This document shows positions 1 to 5,521 of a DNA stretch of 5,521 bases, piece after piece (positions within the stretch are counted from its first letter, which is position 1; each line of letters starts with the position of its first letter). Both the position numbers and the translations under genes were made by a program. Under the pieces are notes generated by a model. It was not told the origin of the DNA and did no database searches. It was given only the letters and a program-made list of their open reading frames with translations. Source of the DNA: JBDKLC01 sp964500215 (lineage in GTDB: Bacteria > Patescibacteriota > Minisyncoccia > Phycocordibacterales > CAIZLB01); assembly GCA_964500215.1 (NCBI GenBank), contig CAZCNA010000032.1, positions 1-5,521 on the forward strand, in the 5' to 3' direction.

Positions 1-36
1 GTAAGTTAAATTAAAGAAAAGAGAAAGGGGGAACGG

Positions 37-68
37 GAAAGGGGCGCGCCGGACGGCGCGCCCTTTTC
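37..68 (+). terminator. Rho-independent terminator of an upstream transcript
   Basis: A 9-bp perfect GC stem (42-50 with 55-63) closes a GGAC loop (51-54). It extends outward through a G-U wobble (41/64), three A-U pairs (38-40 with 65-67) and a G-C pair (37/68). The four-T run on the plus strand fits termination of a rightward transcript entering from the left. On the minus strand the run is only three T's followed by C's, so that direction is less likely. The purine-rich bases 1-36 show no recognisable gene; several TAA triplets near positions 2-12 could be the end of an upstream CDS. Confidence 0.85.
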
Positions 69-93
69 ATATTATCAGTTATTGTAGCGACTT

Positions 94-122
94 TTGACAA
101 AAATATATGTGTGAAGTATTGT
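94..122 (+). promoter_or_regulatory. Sigma70-type promoter for the 159-680 gene
   Basis: A perfect -35 hexamer TTGACA (94-99) is followed by a 17-bp spacer and a -10 hexamer TATTGT (117-122, four of six consensus bases). The predicted +1 is near 129, giving a leader of about 30 bases. The leader has no Shine-Dalgarno-like purine motif in front of the ATG at 159. A second TTGACC lies at 132-137 but has no -10 at proper spacing. Confidence 0.6.
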
Positions 123-158
123 GAAATTCGGTTGACCTTTTTTACAACCTATTAGCCT

Positions 159-680
159 ATGAAAAAGTTAGTGCATTGGGCAGCCACCATCTATGATGAG
201 TGGTTCCATGGCCCGTCGATGACGGCAGCCATCTGTGGTCATACGACCAAACGGGAGGGGGCAGTCACTGCGCGCGGTAGAACGCAAATTGTGAAGCTTC
301 CTTCAAACAAATTCGACGGGGTGGATTATTGTCTTGATTGTGTCGGCGCTATGACCATTACTTGTGCGTGGTGTCAGCAGCCGATTTTCATTGGAGACTT
401 TGTGATCCTCCTGAGGATTGATGAAGCTCTGCGAATGCCCCACGAGGGTGCAACGGTTTACCAAGACGGTGAATCAAAGCGTTTTGTGGGCTGTTCCTCA
501 CAGTTATGTCTTCCGGAAGAAGGAGGCAAGATTGCACGAGAGTTGATGATCGCGCAGGGAGCCATTTGGCTTTCTCCGGGATATGCTCACAAAATCATGC
601 CTGTCAGTCTGGAACAGATGCTCAAGTCTGGCGTCTTCGCCTCATCGCCGGAGACTGTGCAAATCAGTACAACAACTTAA
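159..680 (+). CDS. Hypothetical cysteine-rich, probably zinc-binding protein
   Basis: A 173-aa soluble protein that I do not recognise by name. It has no signal peptide or membrane segment. Seven cysteines and one histidine fall in an ordered pattern: C26-x-H28, C58-x2-C61, C69-x2-C72 and C112-x4-C117. The central part reads CLDC, seven residues, then CAWCQQPIFIGD, resembling back-to-back zinc-ribbon or LIM-like knuckles able to hold two zinc ions (C26/H28/C58/C61 and C69/C72/C112/C117). The rest is a mixed alpha/beta sequence with a Ser/Thr-rich end. The start is fixed because an in-frame TAG lies two codons upstream (153-155); a later Met21 is possible but would put the start just before C26. 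The gene is monocistronic, with its own promoter and a strong terminator at 705. Its base composition looks more GC-rich than that of the two membrane-protein genes downstream. Function unknown; nucleic-acid or protein binding is only a guess from the zinc knuckles. Confidence 0.85.
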   Translation: MKKLVHWAATIYDEWFHGPSMTAAICGHTTKREGAVTARGRTQIVKLPSNKFDGVDYCLDCVGAMTITCAWCQQPIFIGDFVILLRIDEALRMPHEGATVYQDGESKRFVGCSSQLCLPEEGGKIARELMIAQGAIWLSPGYAHKIMPVSLEQMLKSGVFASSPETVQISTTT

Positions 681-704
681 TTTTACGAAAGGATTTTAGG
701 AATC

Positions 705-737
705 AGTGCCGGGTCGCGGATGCGACCCGGCACTTTC
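705..737 (+). terminator. Terminator of the cysteine-rich protein gene
   Basis: A perfect 13-bp inverted repeat (705-717 with 722-734) closes a GGAT loop, beginning 25 bases after the TAA at 678-680. Only three T's follow (734-736), so the U-tract is weak and the stem must do most of the work. It faces the rnpB terminator about 20 bases away, forming a convergent pair. Confidence 0.75.
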
Positions 738-741
738 ATAT

Positions 742-777
742 GTAATAAAAACAAAACAACCAGGTTGCCCTGGTTGT
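742..777 (-). terminator. Rho-independent terminator of rnpB
   Basis: Read on the minus strand, a 9-bp perfect stem (777-769 with 764-756) closes a four-base loop and is followed by a T-rich tail (TTTTGTTTTTATT). It starts about ten bases beyond the mature 3' end of RNase P RNA, so the primary transcript would carry a short 3' trailer needing trimming. Confidence 0.88.
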
Positions 778-787
778 TCTGATTTAT

Positions 788-1186
788 GCATTGTACCTAT
801 AAGCCGAATTCTGTATGTCGAATGATCGAAACCATCCAACACGATAGTTATTTATCTGGGCCACACATTACTGTGTGGCTCGAGCGGCACCCAATATATC
901 ATCCGAAGATGTTATAAAGTACGGCCTTGCACTTAGGTAAGGATTTTGCCGTTTCACTCTCCGTTCGTCATCCAAATAATTGGACACCTTAGCGGAGGAT
1001 AATCTATTTCATTGCTGAAATAAATCTGAAATTTTTTTCAAAACTTCACGTCACTGCTCGCACCTCTTGGATTACTCCAGACGGGGATTACCCGCTACCG
1101 TCCTCCGAACTTCTTGCGAAGTAGGGAAGTGTTCGGACTTTCCTCCCTGTATGTATAAAACACACAGAGCAACTATCCGGTACAAC
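788..1186 (-). ncRNA. rnpB: RNase P RNA, bacterial type A-like, reduced
   Basis: Catalytic RNA that cuts the 5' leader from pre-tRNAs together with the RnpA protein. The conserved 5' box GAGGAAAGTCCGAAC (1145-1131) and 3' box ACAGAATTCGGCTTATAGG (814-796) are present. Pairings found by eye: P1 (1186-1179 with 797-790); P2 (1177-1171 with 849-843); P3, a 10-bp hairpin around 1145-1170; P4 (AAG[U]CCGAA, 1140-1132, with UUCGGCUU, 808-801), keeping the universal bulged U; P12, an 11-bp AU-rich hairpin with GCAA loop (1026-1001); P18 with a GUAA tetraloop (879-860); and a 12-bp P19 with UUCG loop (842-815). GGGU at 892-889 matches the L15 site that pairs with the tRNA 3' CCA. P13 and P14 of E. coli RNA seem absent, while an extra hairpin sits at 997-959. 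About 399 nt. The ends are inferred from P1 and the promoter; the 3' end may differ by a few bases. Confidence 0.96.
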
Positions 1187-1192
1187 GGTAGT

Positions 1193-1221
1193 ATTATATC
1201 ACAAAATAGTCAAAAATTCAA
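1193..1221 (-). promoter_or_regulatory. rnpB promoter
   Basis: On the minus strand, a -35 of TTGAAT (1221-1216) is followed by a 17-bp spacer and a perfect TATAAT (1198-1193). Six bases further the predicted +1 is G at 1186, exactly the first base of the P1 helix GUUGUACC. The agreement of promoter spacing and RNA structure supports both calls. Confidence 0.85.
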
Positions 1222-1258
1222 CAATACCAAAAAGACGCCGAAAATAAACACTTTTTCG

Positions 1259-1287
1259 TTGTTTCTGTACTCAAAATCATTTATAAT
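1259..1287 (+). promoter_or_regulatory. Promoter of the ligase-murJ unit, predicted leaderless
   Basis: TTGTTT (1259-1264), a 17-bp spacer and a perfect TATAAT (1282-1287) lie directly before the ATG at 1294. With the same 6-base distance seen for rnpB, +1 falls on the A of the start codon, so the mRNA would have no 5' leader and no ribosome binding site. The promoter is divergent from that of rnpB; the two -35 boxes are 37 bases apart. Confidence 0.7.
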
Positions 1288-1293
1288 AAGCGC

Positions 1294-3444
1294 ATGGATT
1301 CAATACGTACAACCATTGAAGAGCCGACTACACAGGCCTCATTATTAGAAAAAATTTCATTTATTCTTCTTGTTATTTTCATCGGGATTGTGCCTCTCTT
1401 TGTACTCCCACAACAATTCCTTGGTTTCTTGTATTCAAAGATTGGTCTCGCAACGTATGCAATATTGTTAACATTTGTTGCTACTATTATTACGATCATC
1501 CAACAGGGATCAATAACACTGTTGCCAAAGAAGATTCTCGCTGCTGTCGGAGCCGTTCCATTGATTACAGGTATTTCCGCACTTGCGTCTTCAAATGTAT
1601 TCGGTGGCATTCTCGGTATTGGTTCTGATTTTGATACTGCGTATTTTGTTTTCCTTGGATGTTTGTTGTTTGTTCTCACTGCATTTATATTCAAAACAAA
1701 GCCTCGAATTTTTACAGCATATTTGGCATTCTTTGGTGGATTCATTGTGGCAGCCCTCATACATAGTATTCGATTTGTTATGGGGCCAGGGGCATTGTCT
1801 CTTCAATCATTTTTACCAAATATCGCATCGAATACCATCGGATCATGGAGCGATTTCGGTGCATATACAGGACTTGTTGTTATTCTCTCATTTATTACGC
1901 TTGAATTCGTTGTGCTCAGCAAGGTATACAAGATTGCGTTATCTATAGTATTGGCATTCTCTCTCGGACTTCTCGCCATCACGAACTTTGCGACGGTTTC
2001 TGTAGCGGGTGCATTTACACTTTCTGGAACAGCGATTGTGGGAGTGGTGGCATTGTTTGTGTTTGTATATATTGTTTCGTTGAATTACAAAAAACGCACA
2101 CGAAAATCTACAAAAGACAGCCTCGACGATAGTGCACCTCGAGGCATTGCTCGATTGCCGGTGGCTTCGCTTATTGTGCTCATTGTTTCTGTTATTTGTA
2201 CGATTGCTATGCAGCCAATTACGACAGTTATGTACAAGGCAATTGGTATCAATCCTGCAGATGTACTCGATGCGCGACCAAATCTGGTGGTGACTATGAA
2301 TGTGGCGGGACAGGTTATCCAGAGCGGCTTCAAGAATGCTATTCTCGGTATTGGTCCAAATCAGTTTTATAAGGCGTGGGCACTCTACAAACCACAATCA
2401 ATCAATCAGACGGTGTTCTGGAATACTGATTTTAATTTTGGTTCAGGATATATTCCAACATCATTGATTACAACGGGTATTTTTGGCTTTATTTCTTGGT
2501 TGGTACTCATTCTCGGTGCTGCGTATTTCGGTCTTCGAGGAGTATTCATGGGAACAAAAGATAAATTTTCACAGTATTTGATGTTATCTTCACTTCTTGC
2601 TGCAGGATACTTGTGGTTTATCGCGTTCTTTACGCTTTCGGGTCCAGTGGTGCTTTTGTTGGCATTCTTTTTCACAGGTCTCTTGTTCGCATCACTCTCA
2701 CGAGAAAGAATGATTGAAACACAGGTCTACTCATGGACTTCAAGTCAAAAGAAGGGATTTATCGTTGTGTTTATTTCTATCCTTGTATTGATTGCCTCAA
2801 TTGCTCTCGGTTTTGGCTGGACAAAGCATGCGATGGCCGCCGCATATATGAACAAAGCTGTGGCGGCCATCCAATCTGACAAATTTGACCAAGCCGAACC
2901 TCTTATCGCAAAAGCAATTCAGAGCGATAGACAAGATGTATATCTTCGAACATTCGCGCAGTTTCGACTTATTCAAGTGCAACAGGCACTTCAGTCAGAA
3001 TCAGCAACAACGCTTTCAAAAGAAAATTCAGCATATATTGAAGAGGCAATTGCTGGTGCACGAGAAGCTGCAGTAAACTTAAACCCATCAAATTATCAGA
3101 ACTGGGTGCTTCTTGGATCTGTATATGAAAAAGCAGCACTGCTTGGTGTAGAGGGTGCTGGAGCATTCGCAAAAACGTCATACGAACAATCTGGTATATT
3201 GAATCCAGTGAGTCCGCTTGCGCAGGTGCTTCTTGCTCAATTGTATTTGTACGCAAAAGATACTACTGCAGCTTCTGAACAGCTCGAGCTTGCTCTCAAA
3301 AAGAAGCCTGATTTTACTGAAGCACAGACACTCTTGAATAAAATTAAGCAATCATCCGCCGTTGCACCAACTCCATCAAAATCAGCAGCAACATCAACAG
3401 AGTCATCTTCAACAGCCACAACAACAAAAAAGAAAGCTGAATAA
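1294..3444 (+). CDS. O-antigen ligase/polymerase-like membrane protein with C-terminal TPRs
   Basis: A 716-aa protein of the broad Wzy/WaaL/PglL type: polytopic enzymes that polymerise or transfer polyprenyl-linked glycans on the outer face of the membrane. About 13 hydrophobic segments span residues 20-508 (around 20-39, 50-70, 82-99, 115-134, 141-161, 189-208, 213-231, 240-262, 290-310, 388-412, 427-446, 449-467, 488-508). A large extracytoplasmic loop at about 311-388 holds LGIGPNQF (351-358), a Trp/Lys-Pro segment and NQTVFWNTDF (371-380). NTIGSWSDFG (180-189) resembles a motif often seen in this family. After the last membrane span come TPR-like helices (about 512-546, 580-616, 625-672) and a Ser/Thr-rich tail (686-716). 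The start is the first ATG after the -10 box; no Shine-Dalgarno sequence exists. It lies 11 bases upstream of the flippase gene, suggesting co-transcription. Oddity: the loop has no histidine (only H157 and H512 in the protein), whereas WaaL and PglL need one. It could therefore be a glycan polymerase, a different transferase or a non-catalytic scaffold; the family call is more secure than the activity. Confidence 0.8.
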   Translation: MDSIRTTIEEPTTQASLLEKISFILLVIFIGIVPLFVLPQQFLGFLYSKIGLATYAILLTFVATIITIIQQGSITLLPKKILAAVGAVPLITGISALASSNVFGGILGIGSDFDTAYFVFLGCLLFVLTAFIFKTKPRIFTAYLAFFGGFIVAALIHSIRFVMGPGALSLQSFLPNIASNTIGSWSDFGAYTGLVVILSFITLEFVVLSKVYKIALSIVLAFSLGLLAITNFATVSVAGAFTLSGTAIVGVVALFVFVYIVSLNYKKRTRKSTKDSLDDSAPRGIARLPVASLIVLIVSVICTIAMQPITTVMYKAIGINPADVLDARPNLVVTMNVAGQVIQSGFKNAILGIGPNQFYKAWALYKPQSINQTVFWNTDFNFGSGYIPTSLITTGIFGFISWLVLILGAAYFGLRGVFMGTKDKFSQYLMLSSLLAAGYLWFIAFFTLSGPVVLLLAFFFTGLLFASLSRERMIETQVYSWTSSQKKGFIVVFISILVLIASIALGFGWTKHAMAAAYMNKAVAAIQSDKFDQAEPLIAKAIQSDRQDVYLRTFAQFRLIQVQQALQSESATTLSKENSAYIEEAIAGAREAAVNLNPSNYQNWVLLGSVYEKAALLGVEGAGAFAKTSYEQSGILNPVSPLAQVLLAQLYLYAKDTTAASEQLELALKKKPDFTEAQTLLNKIKQSSAVAPTPSKSAATSTESSSTATTTKKKAE

Positions 3445-3455
3445 TTCATGTATAC

Positions 3456-5144
3456 ATGGTAAAGAAATTCTTAAAACTCATTCATCAAGAAATTGCAGGC
3501 GTTCATCAAGCGGCATTTTTCCTTGGATTTTTTACATTCCTTTCATCATTGCTTGCATTGTTTCGAGATAGATTGTTGGCGCACTCATTCGGAGCGAGTC
3601 AGTCACTCGACATTTATTATGCGGCCTTTCGAGTGCCTGATTTTATTTATGCATCGATTGCATCGCTTGTTTCGATTTCTATTCTCATCCCATTTTTTAC
3701 TGGGATATTTGAAACAAAGAAAGCTGAAGCTGCAAAACTCATGGATACTATTTTTACGGTGTTCTTGAGTCTGATGATTGTGGTATCAGCCATCGCATGG
3801 TTTTTGATGCCATACATTGTGAATTTTATTTTGCCTGGAATTTCTGATCCTCAGTCAAAGATAGAGCTTGTGAATCTATCGCGAATTCTTTTGCTCCAAC
3901 CAATTTGTTTGGGGATTTCGAACCTTCTCGGTGTAGTGACTCAAATTAGCAAGCGATTTATTATCTATGCTATTAGCCCTATTTTTTACAATGTGGCTAT
4001 CATTTTTGGTATTATTGTTTTGTATCCGCACTTTGGCCTTCGTGGACTCGTCACAGGTGTAATCATTGGTGGACTTATGCATTTTGCTATTCAGGTTCCG
4101 TATGTACAAAGTCGAGGACTCCTTCCGAAGTTCACATTCAATATTGATTTTTCTATTGTGAAGACTATTTTTCTTCATTCAATTCCACGAACAATCACGT
4201 TGTCTGCAACTCAAATCGAGCTCATTTTTCTCACGTCCTATGCATCATTTTTGACTGTTGGATCAATTTCTATTTTCAACTTTGCCACAAACTTGCAGTC
4301 AGTGCCGTTCTCTATTGTTGCAGTAAGTTATGCGCTTGCAGCATTTCCGACGTTATCTGGGTATTTTGCGAAAGGAGAGACCGCGAAGTTCATTGATCAT
4401 GTGAGTTTGGCAGCGCGACATATTATTTTCTGGTCAGTGCCAATCACAGTGCTCTTCATTGTTCTCCGAGCGCAGATTGTGCGAACAATCCTCGGTTCGG
4501 GCTCATTCAACTGGGATAATACACGACTCACAGCAGCTTGTGTGGCATTATTTGTGGTTTCACTTGTTGCGCAAGGATTGGAGCTCCTCTTTGTCCGAGC
4601 ATATTATGCCGCAGGGAGAACAAAGAAGCCTCTGTTTGTGAATATTTTTTCTTCTATTGTCACTGTGACATTACCATTTTTCCTCCTCACGCTTTTCAAT
4701 ACAGTTCCTGTGTTTCGATTTTTTATTGAAGCACTTTTCAAGGTTCAAGATATTCCAGGATCTGCAGTGCTCATGCTGCCACTTGGATTTACTCTCGGTA
4801 CAATCGTAAATGCCAGTATCTTTTGGTGGATGTTCAACCGCGATTTCGGCAGTTTCAGTGCGCGGGTCTGGCCGACATTTTTCACCAGTCTTCAGGCAGC
4901 GATATTGGGTGGTTTTGCCTCATATCTCGCTCTCAACCTTCTTGATAATTATTTGAATCTCGATACACTCCCTGGAATCTTTTTGCAAGGCCTCGGGGCG
5001 GGTGTCTTCGGCCTTCTCATTACCGTGTGTACATTCGTTGTGCTTCGAAACGAAGAAATCATTGAAGTATGGAACTCATTCCATCAGAAGCTCGGCTTCA
5101 ACAATCAGGTGGTTGTATCTGACCCAGAGCATATTGAGGTGTAG
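3456..5144 (+). CDS. murJ: MurJ/MVF-family lipid-linked saccharide flippase
   Basis: A 562-aa polytopic protein of the MOP superfamily. MurJ flips lipid II (undecaprenyl-PP-disaccharide-pentapeptide) across the inner membrane for peptidoglycan synthesis; Wzx relatives flip other glycan lipids. Family landmarks: FRDRLLAHSFGAS (36-48), LDIYYAAFRVPD (51-62) matching the E. coli TDAFFVAFKLPN region, GVVTQISKRF (159-168), the SIPRTITLSATQIELIF stretch (242-258), NFATNLQSVP (275-284), IVRTILGSGSF (341-351) and RAYYAAGRTKKPL (381-393). About 14 membrane spans are predicted, of usual MurJ length. R37 and D52 match E. coli R24 and D39, but by hand alignment the positions of R18, R52 and R270 hold S31, Y65 or A66, and N279. 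ATG 3456 was chosen because it begins the MurJ reading frame 11 bases after the ligase stop; there is no clear Shine-Dalgarno sequence. It ends in TAG before a bidirectional terminator. It is either the housekeeping lipid II flippase or a paralogue serving the upstream glycan enzyme. Confidence 0.9.
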   Translation: MVKKFLKLIHQEIAGVHQAAFFLGFFTFLSSLLALFRDRLLAHSFGASQSLDIYYAAFRVPDFIYASIASLVSISILIPFFTGIFETKKAEAAKLMDTIFTVFLSLMIVVSAIAWFLMPYIVNFILPGISDPQSKIELVNLSRILLLQPICLGISNLLGVVTQISKRFIIYAISPIFYNVAIIFGIIVLYPHFGLRGLVTGVIIGGLMHFAIQVPYVQSRGLLPKFTFNIDFSIVKTIFLHSIPRTITLSATQIELIFLTSYASFLTVGSISIFNFATNLQSVPFSIVAVSYALAAFPTLSGYFAKGETAKFIDHVSLAARHIIFWSVPITVLFIVLRAQIVRTILGSGSFNWDNTRLTAACVALFVVSLVAQGLELLFVRAYYAAGRTKKPLFVNIFSSIVTVTLPFFLLTLFNTVPVFRFFIEALFKVQDIPGSAVLMLPLGFTLGTIVNASIFWWMFNRDFGSFSARVWPTFFTSLQAAILGGFASYLALNLLDNYLNLDTLPGIFLQGLGAGVFGLLITVCTFVVLRNEEIIEVWNSFHQKLGFNNQVVVSDPEHIEV

Positions 5145-5210
5145 GTTGTACGACTTCGAGTGGGAATGGGACAGCCGAGCGCAGCTCTTGCTTGGTGCAA
5201 CTCACATAAT

Positions 5211-5243
5211 AAAAAAGGCCGATTATATGAGGGTCGGCTTTTT
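5211..5243. terminator. Bidirectional terminator between murJ and mscL
   Basis: A 10-bp stem AAAAGGCCGA/TCGGCTTTTT (5213-5222 with 5234-5243, one G-U pair) closes an 11-base loop. A run of A's on the left and T's on the right makes it work in both directions: it ends the rightward murJ transcript and, 20 bases past its stop codon, the leftward mscL transcript. The spacer 5145-5210 shows nothing else convincing. Confidence 0.87.
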
Positions 5244-5263
5244 ATATGTGGTATATGCTCGGT

Positions 5264-5521
5264 TTATTGTTCGATTGATTCGGTAGGTTCGCCGTCTTTT
5301 TTTGCTTCTTCGGATCGTCGGAATCTATTAAGTTGTTTTACAACAACGAATATTGTGAAGGCTACAATAAAGAAATTAACTACGCTGTTTGCAAAGAGGC
5401 CAATCTTCACAGGTCCTGCTGATATATCAGAGAGATCAATATTTCCGATGAGACCAAGTGCCGGCATGATGATGTCTTTTACGAGAGATTCCACGATCTT
5501 GTTGAACGCAGCGCCAACAAT
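5264..5521 (-). CDS. mscL: Large-conductance mechanosensitive channel MscL, 3' part
   Basis: Emergency valve of the cytoplasmic membrane, opened by membrane tension during hypo-osmotic shock; homopentamer with two membrane helices per subunit. The 85 visible residues run from the end of TM1 to the C-terminus. They begin IVGAAFNKIVESLVKDIIMP, matching the E. coli [20 protein letters not shown] region, followed by a short extracytoplasmic loop (GNIDLSDISAGPVKIG) and TM2 (LFANSVVNFFIVAFTIFVVV), then the basic KQLNRFRR. The reading frame is open to the window edge, so about 20-25 N-terminal residues are missing. An internal GTG at 5494 is a valine inside the conserved KIV segment, not the start. 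The tail after TM2 is short and acidic (ending EPTESIEQ) and lacks the conserved C-terminal helix (LLTEIRDLL in E. coli). It converges on murJ and is probably transcribed alone. Confidence 0.95.
   Translation of the reverse strand: MVGAAFNKIVESLVKDIIMPALGLIGNIDLSDISAGPVKIGLFANSVVNFFIVAFTIFVVVKQLNRFRRSEEAKKDGEPTESIEQ

Noticed and set aside
132..137. TTGACC as a second -35 box
   Set aside because: No acceptable -10 hexamer lies 16-18 bases downstream; TATTAG at 150-155 is too close.
506..745. 79-codon plus-strand open frame overlapping the Cys-rich gene and its terminator
   Set aside because: It reads through the terminator hairpin and is out of frame with the better-supported gene.
705..777. 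Two neighbouring hairpins as a repeat or CRISPR-like unit
   Set aside because: The sequences are unrelated and each has terminator features facing its own gene.
1067..1348. 93-codon plus-strand open frame
   Set aside because: It lies antisense to the conserved part of rnpB and across its promoter; the translation has no protein-like pattern.
1281..1760. 159-codon minus-strand open frame opposite the ligase gene
   Set aside because: It is a shadow of the long membrane-protein frame, which has clear hydrophobic periodicity and family motifs.
3427..3731. Repeated AAAGAAAGCTGAA at 3430 and 3717
   Set aside because: A 13-base match encoding Lys-Ala-Glu in both proteins; most likely chance in A-rich codons, with no other repeat structure.
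5264..5494. GTG at 5494 as the mscL start
   Set aside because: Conserved MscL residues (GAAF and KIV) continue upstream in frame to the window edge, so the gene starts outside.

Overview
The window looks like a chromosomal piece of a Patescibacteria (Candidate Phyla Radiation) bacterium, probably of the Parcubacteria group. This is inferred from the small, tightly packed genes, the absence of Shine-Dalgarno sequences, the CPR-style fusion of an O-antigen-ligase-like membrane domain to TPRs, the divergent MurJ and the reduced RNase P RNA. No database search was possible. All four genes end in TAA or TAG and none has an in-frame TGA, so nothing suggests the UGA=Gly code of Gracilibacteria/Absconditabacteria.

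Layout, left to right. (1) Positions 1-68 are a purine-rich stretch ending in a very GC-rich terminator that closes an upstream transcript outside the window. (2) A promoter at 94-122 drives a 173-aa unrecognised cysteine-rich protein (159-680), probably zinc-binding, closed by a perfect 13-bp terminator hairpin. (3) On the minus strand lies the RNase P RNA gene rnpB (about 1186 down to 788), with its own promoter (perfect TATAAT) and terminator. Helices P1, P2, P3, P4, P18 and P19 can be paired by eye. (4) Divergent from rnpB, a promoter whose predicted +1 is the A of the ATG drives a two-gene unit: a 716-aa polytopic O-antigen-ligase/polymerase-like protein with C-terminal TPRs (1294-3444), then, after 11 bases, a 562-aa MurJ/MVF-family flippase (3456-5144). 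(5) A bidirectional terminator (5211-5243) separates this unit from the convergent 3' part of mscL (5264-5521, minus strand), which runs off the right edge.

The two-gene unit is the functional core. A MurJ-type flippase moves polyprenyl-linked saccharides across the membrane. A Wzy/WaaL-type protein polymerises or transfers such saccharides on the outer face. Together they suggest a compact cell-surface glycan or peptidoglycan-precursor module. Both proteins appear to lack residues considered essential in the model enzymes: the periplasmic-loop histidine of WaaL/PglL, and three of the four cavity arginines of E. coli MurJ. This is the most interesting biology in the window. No mobile element, CRISPR array, tRNA or defence system was found.
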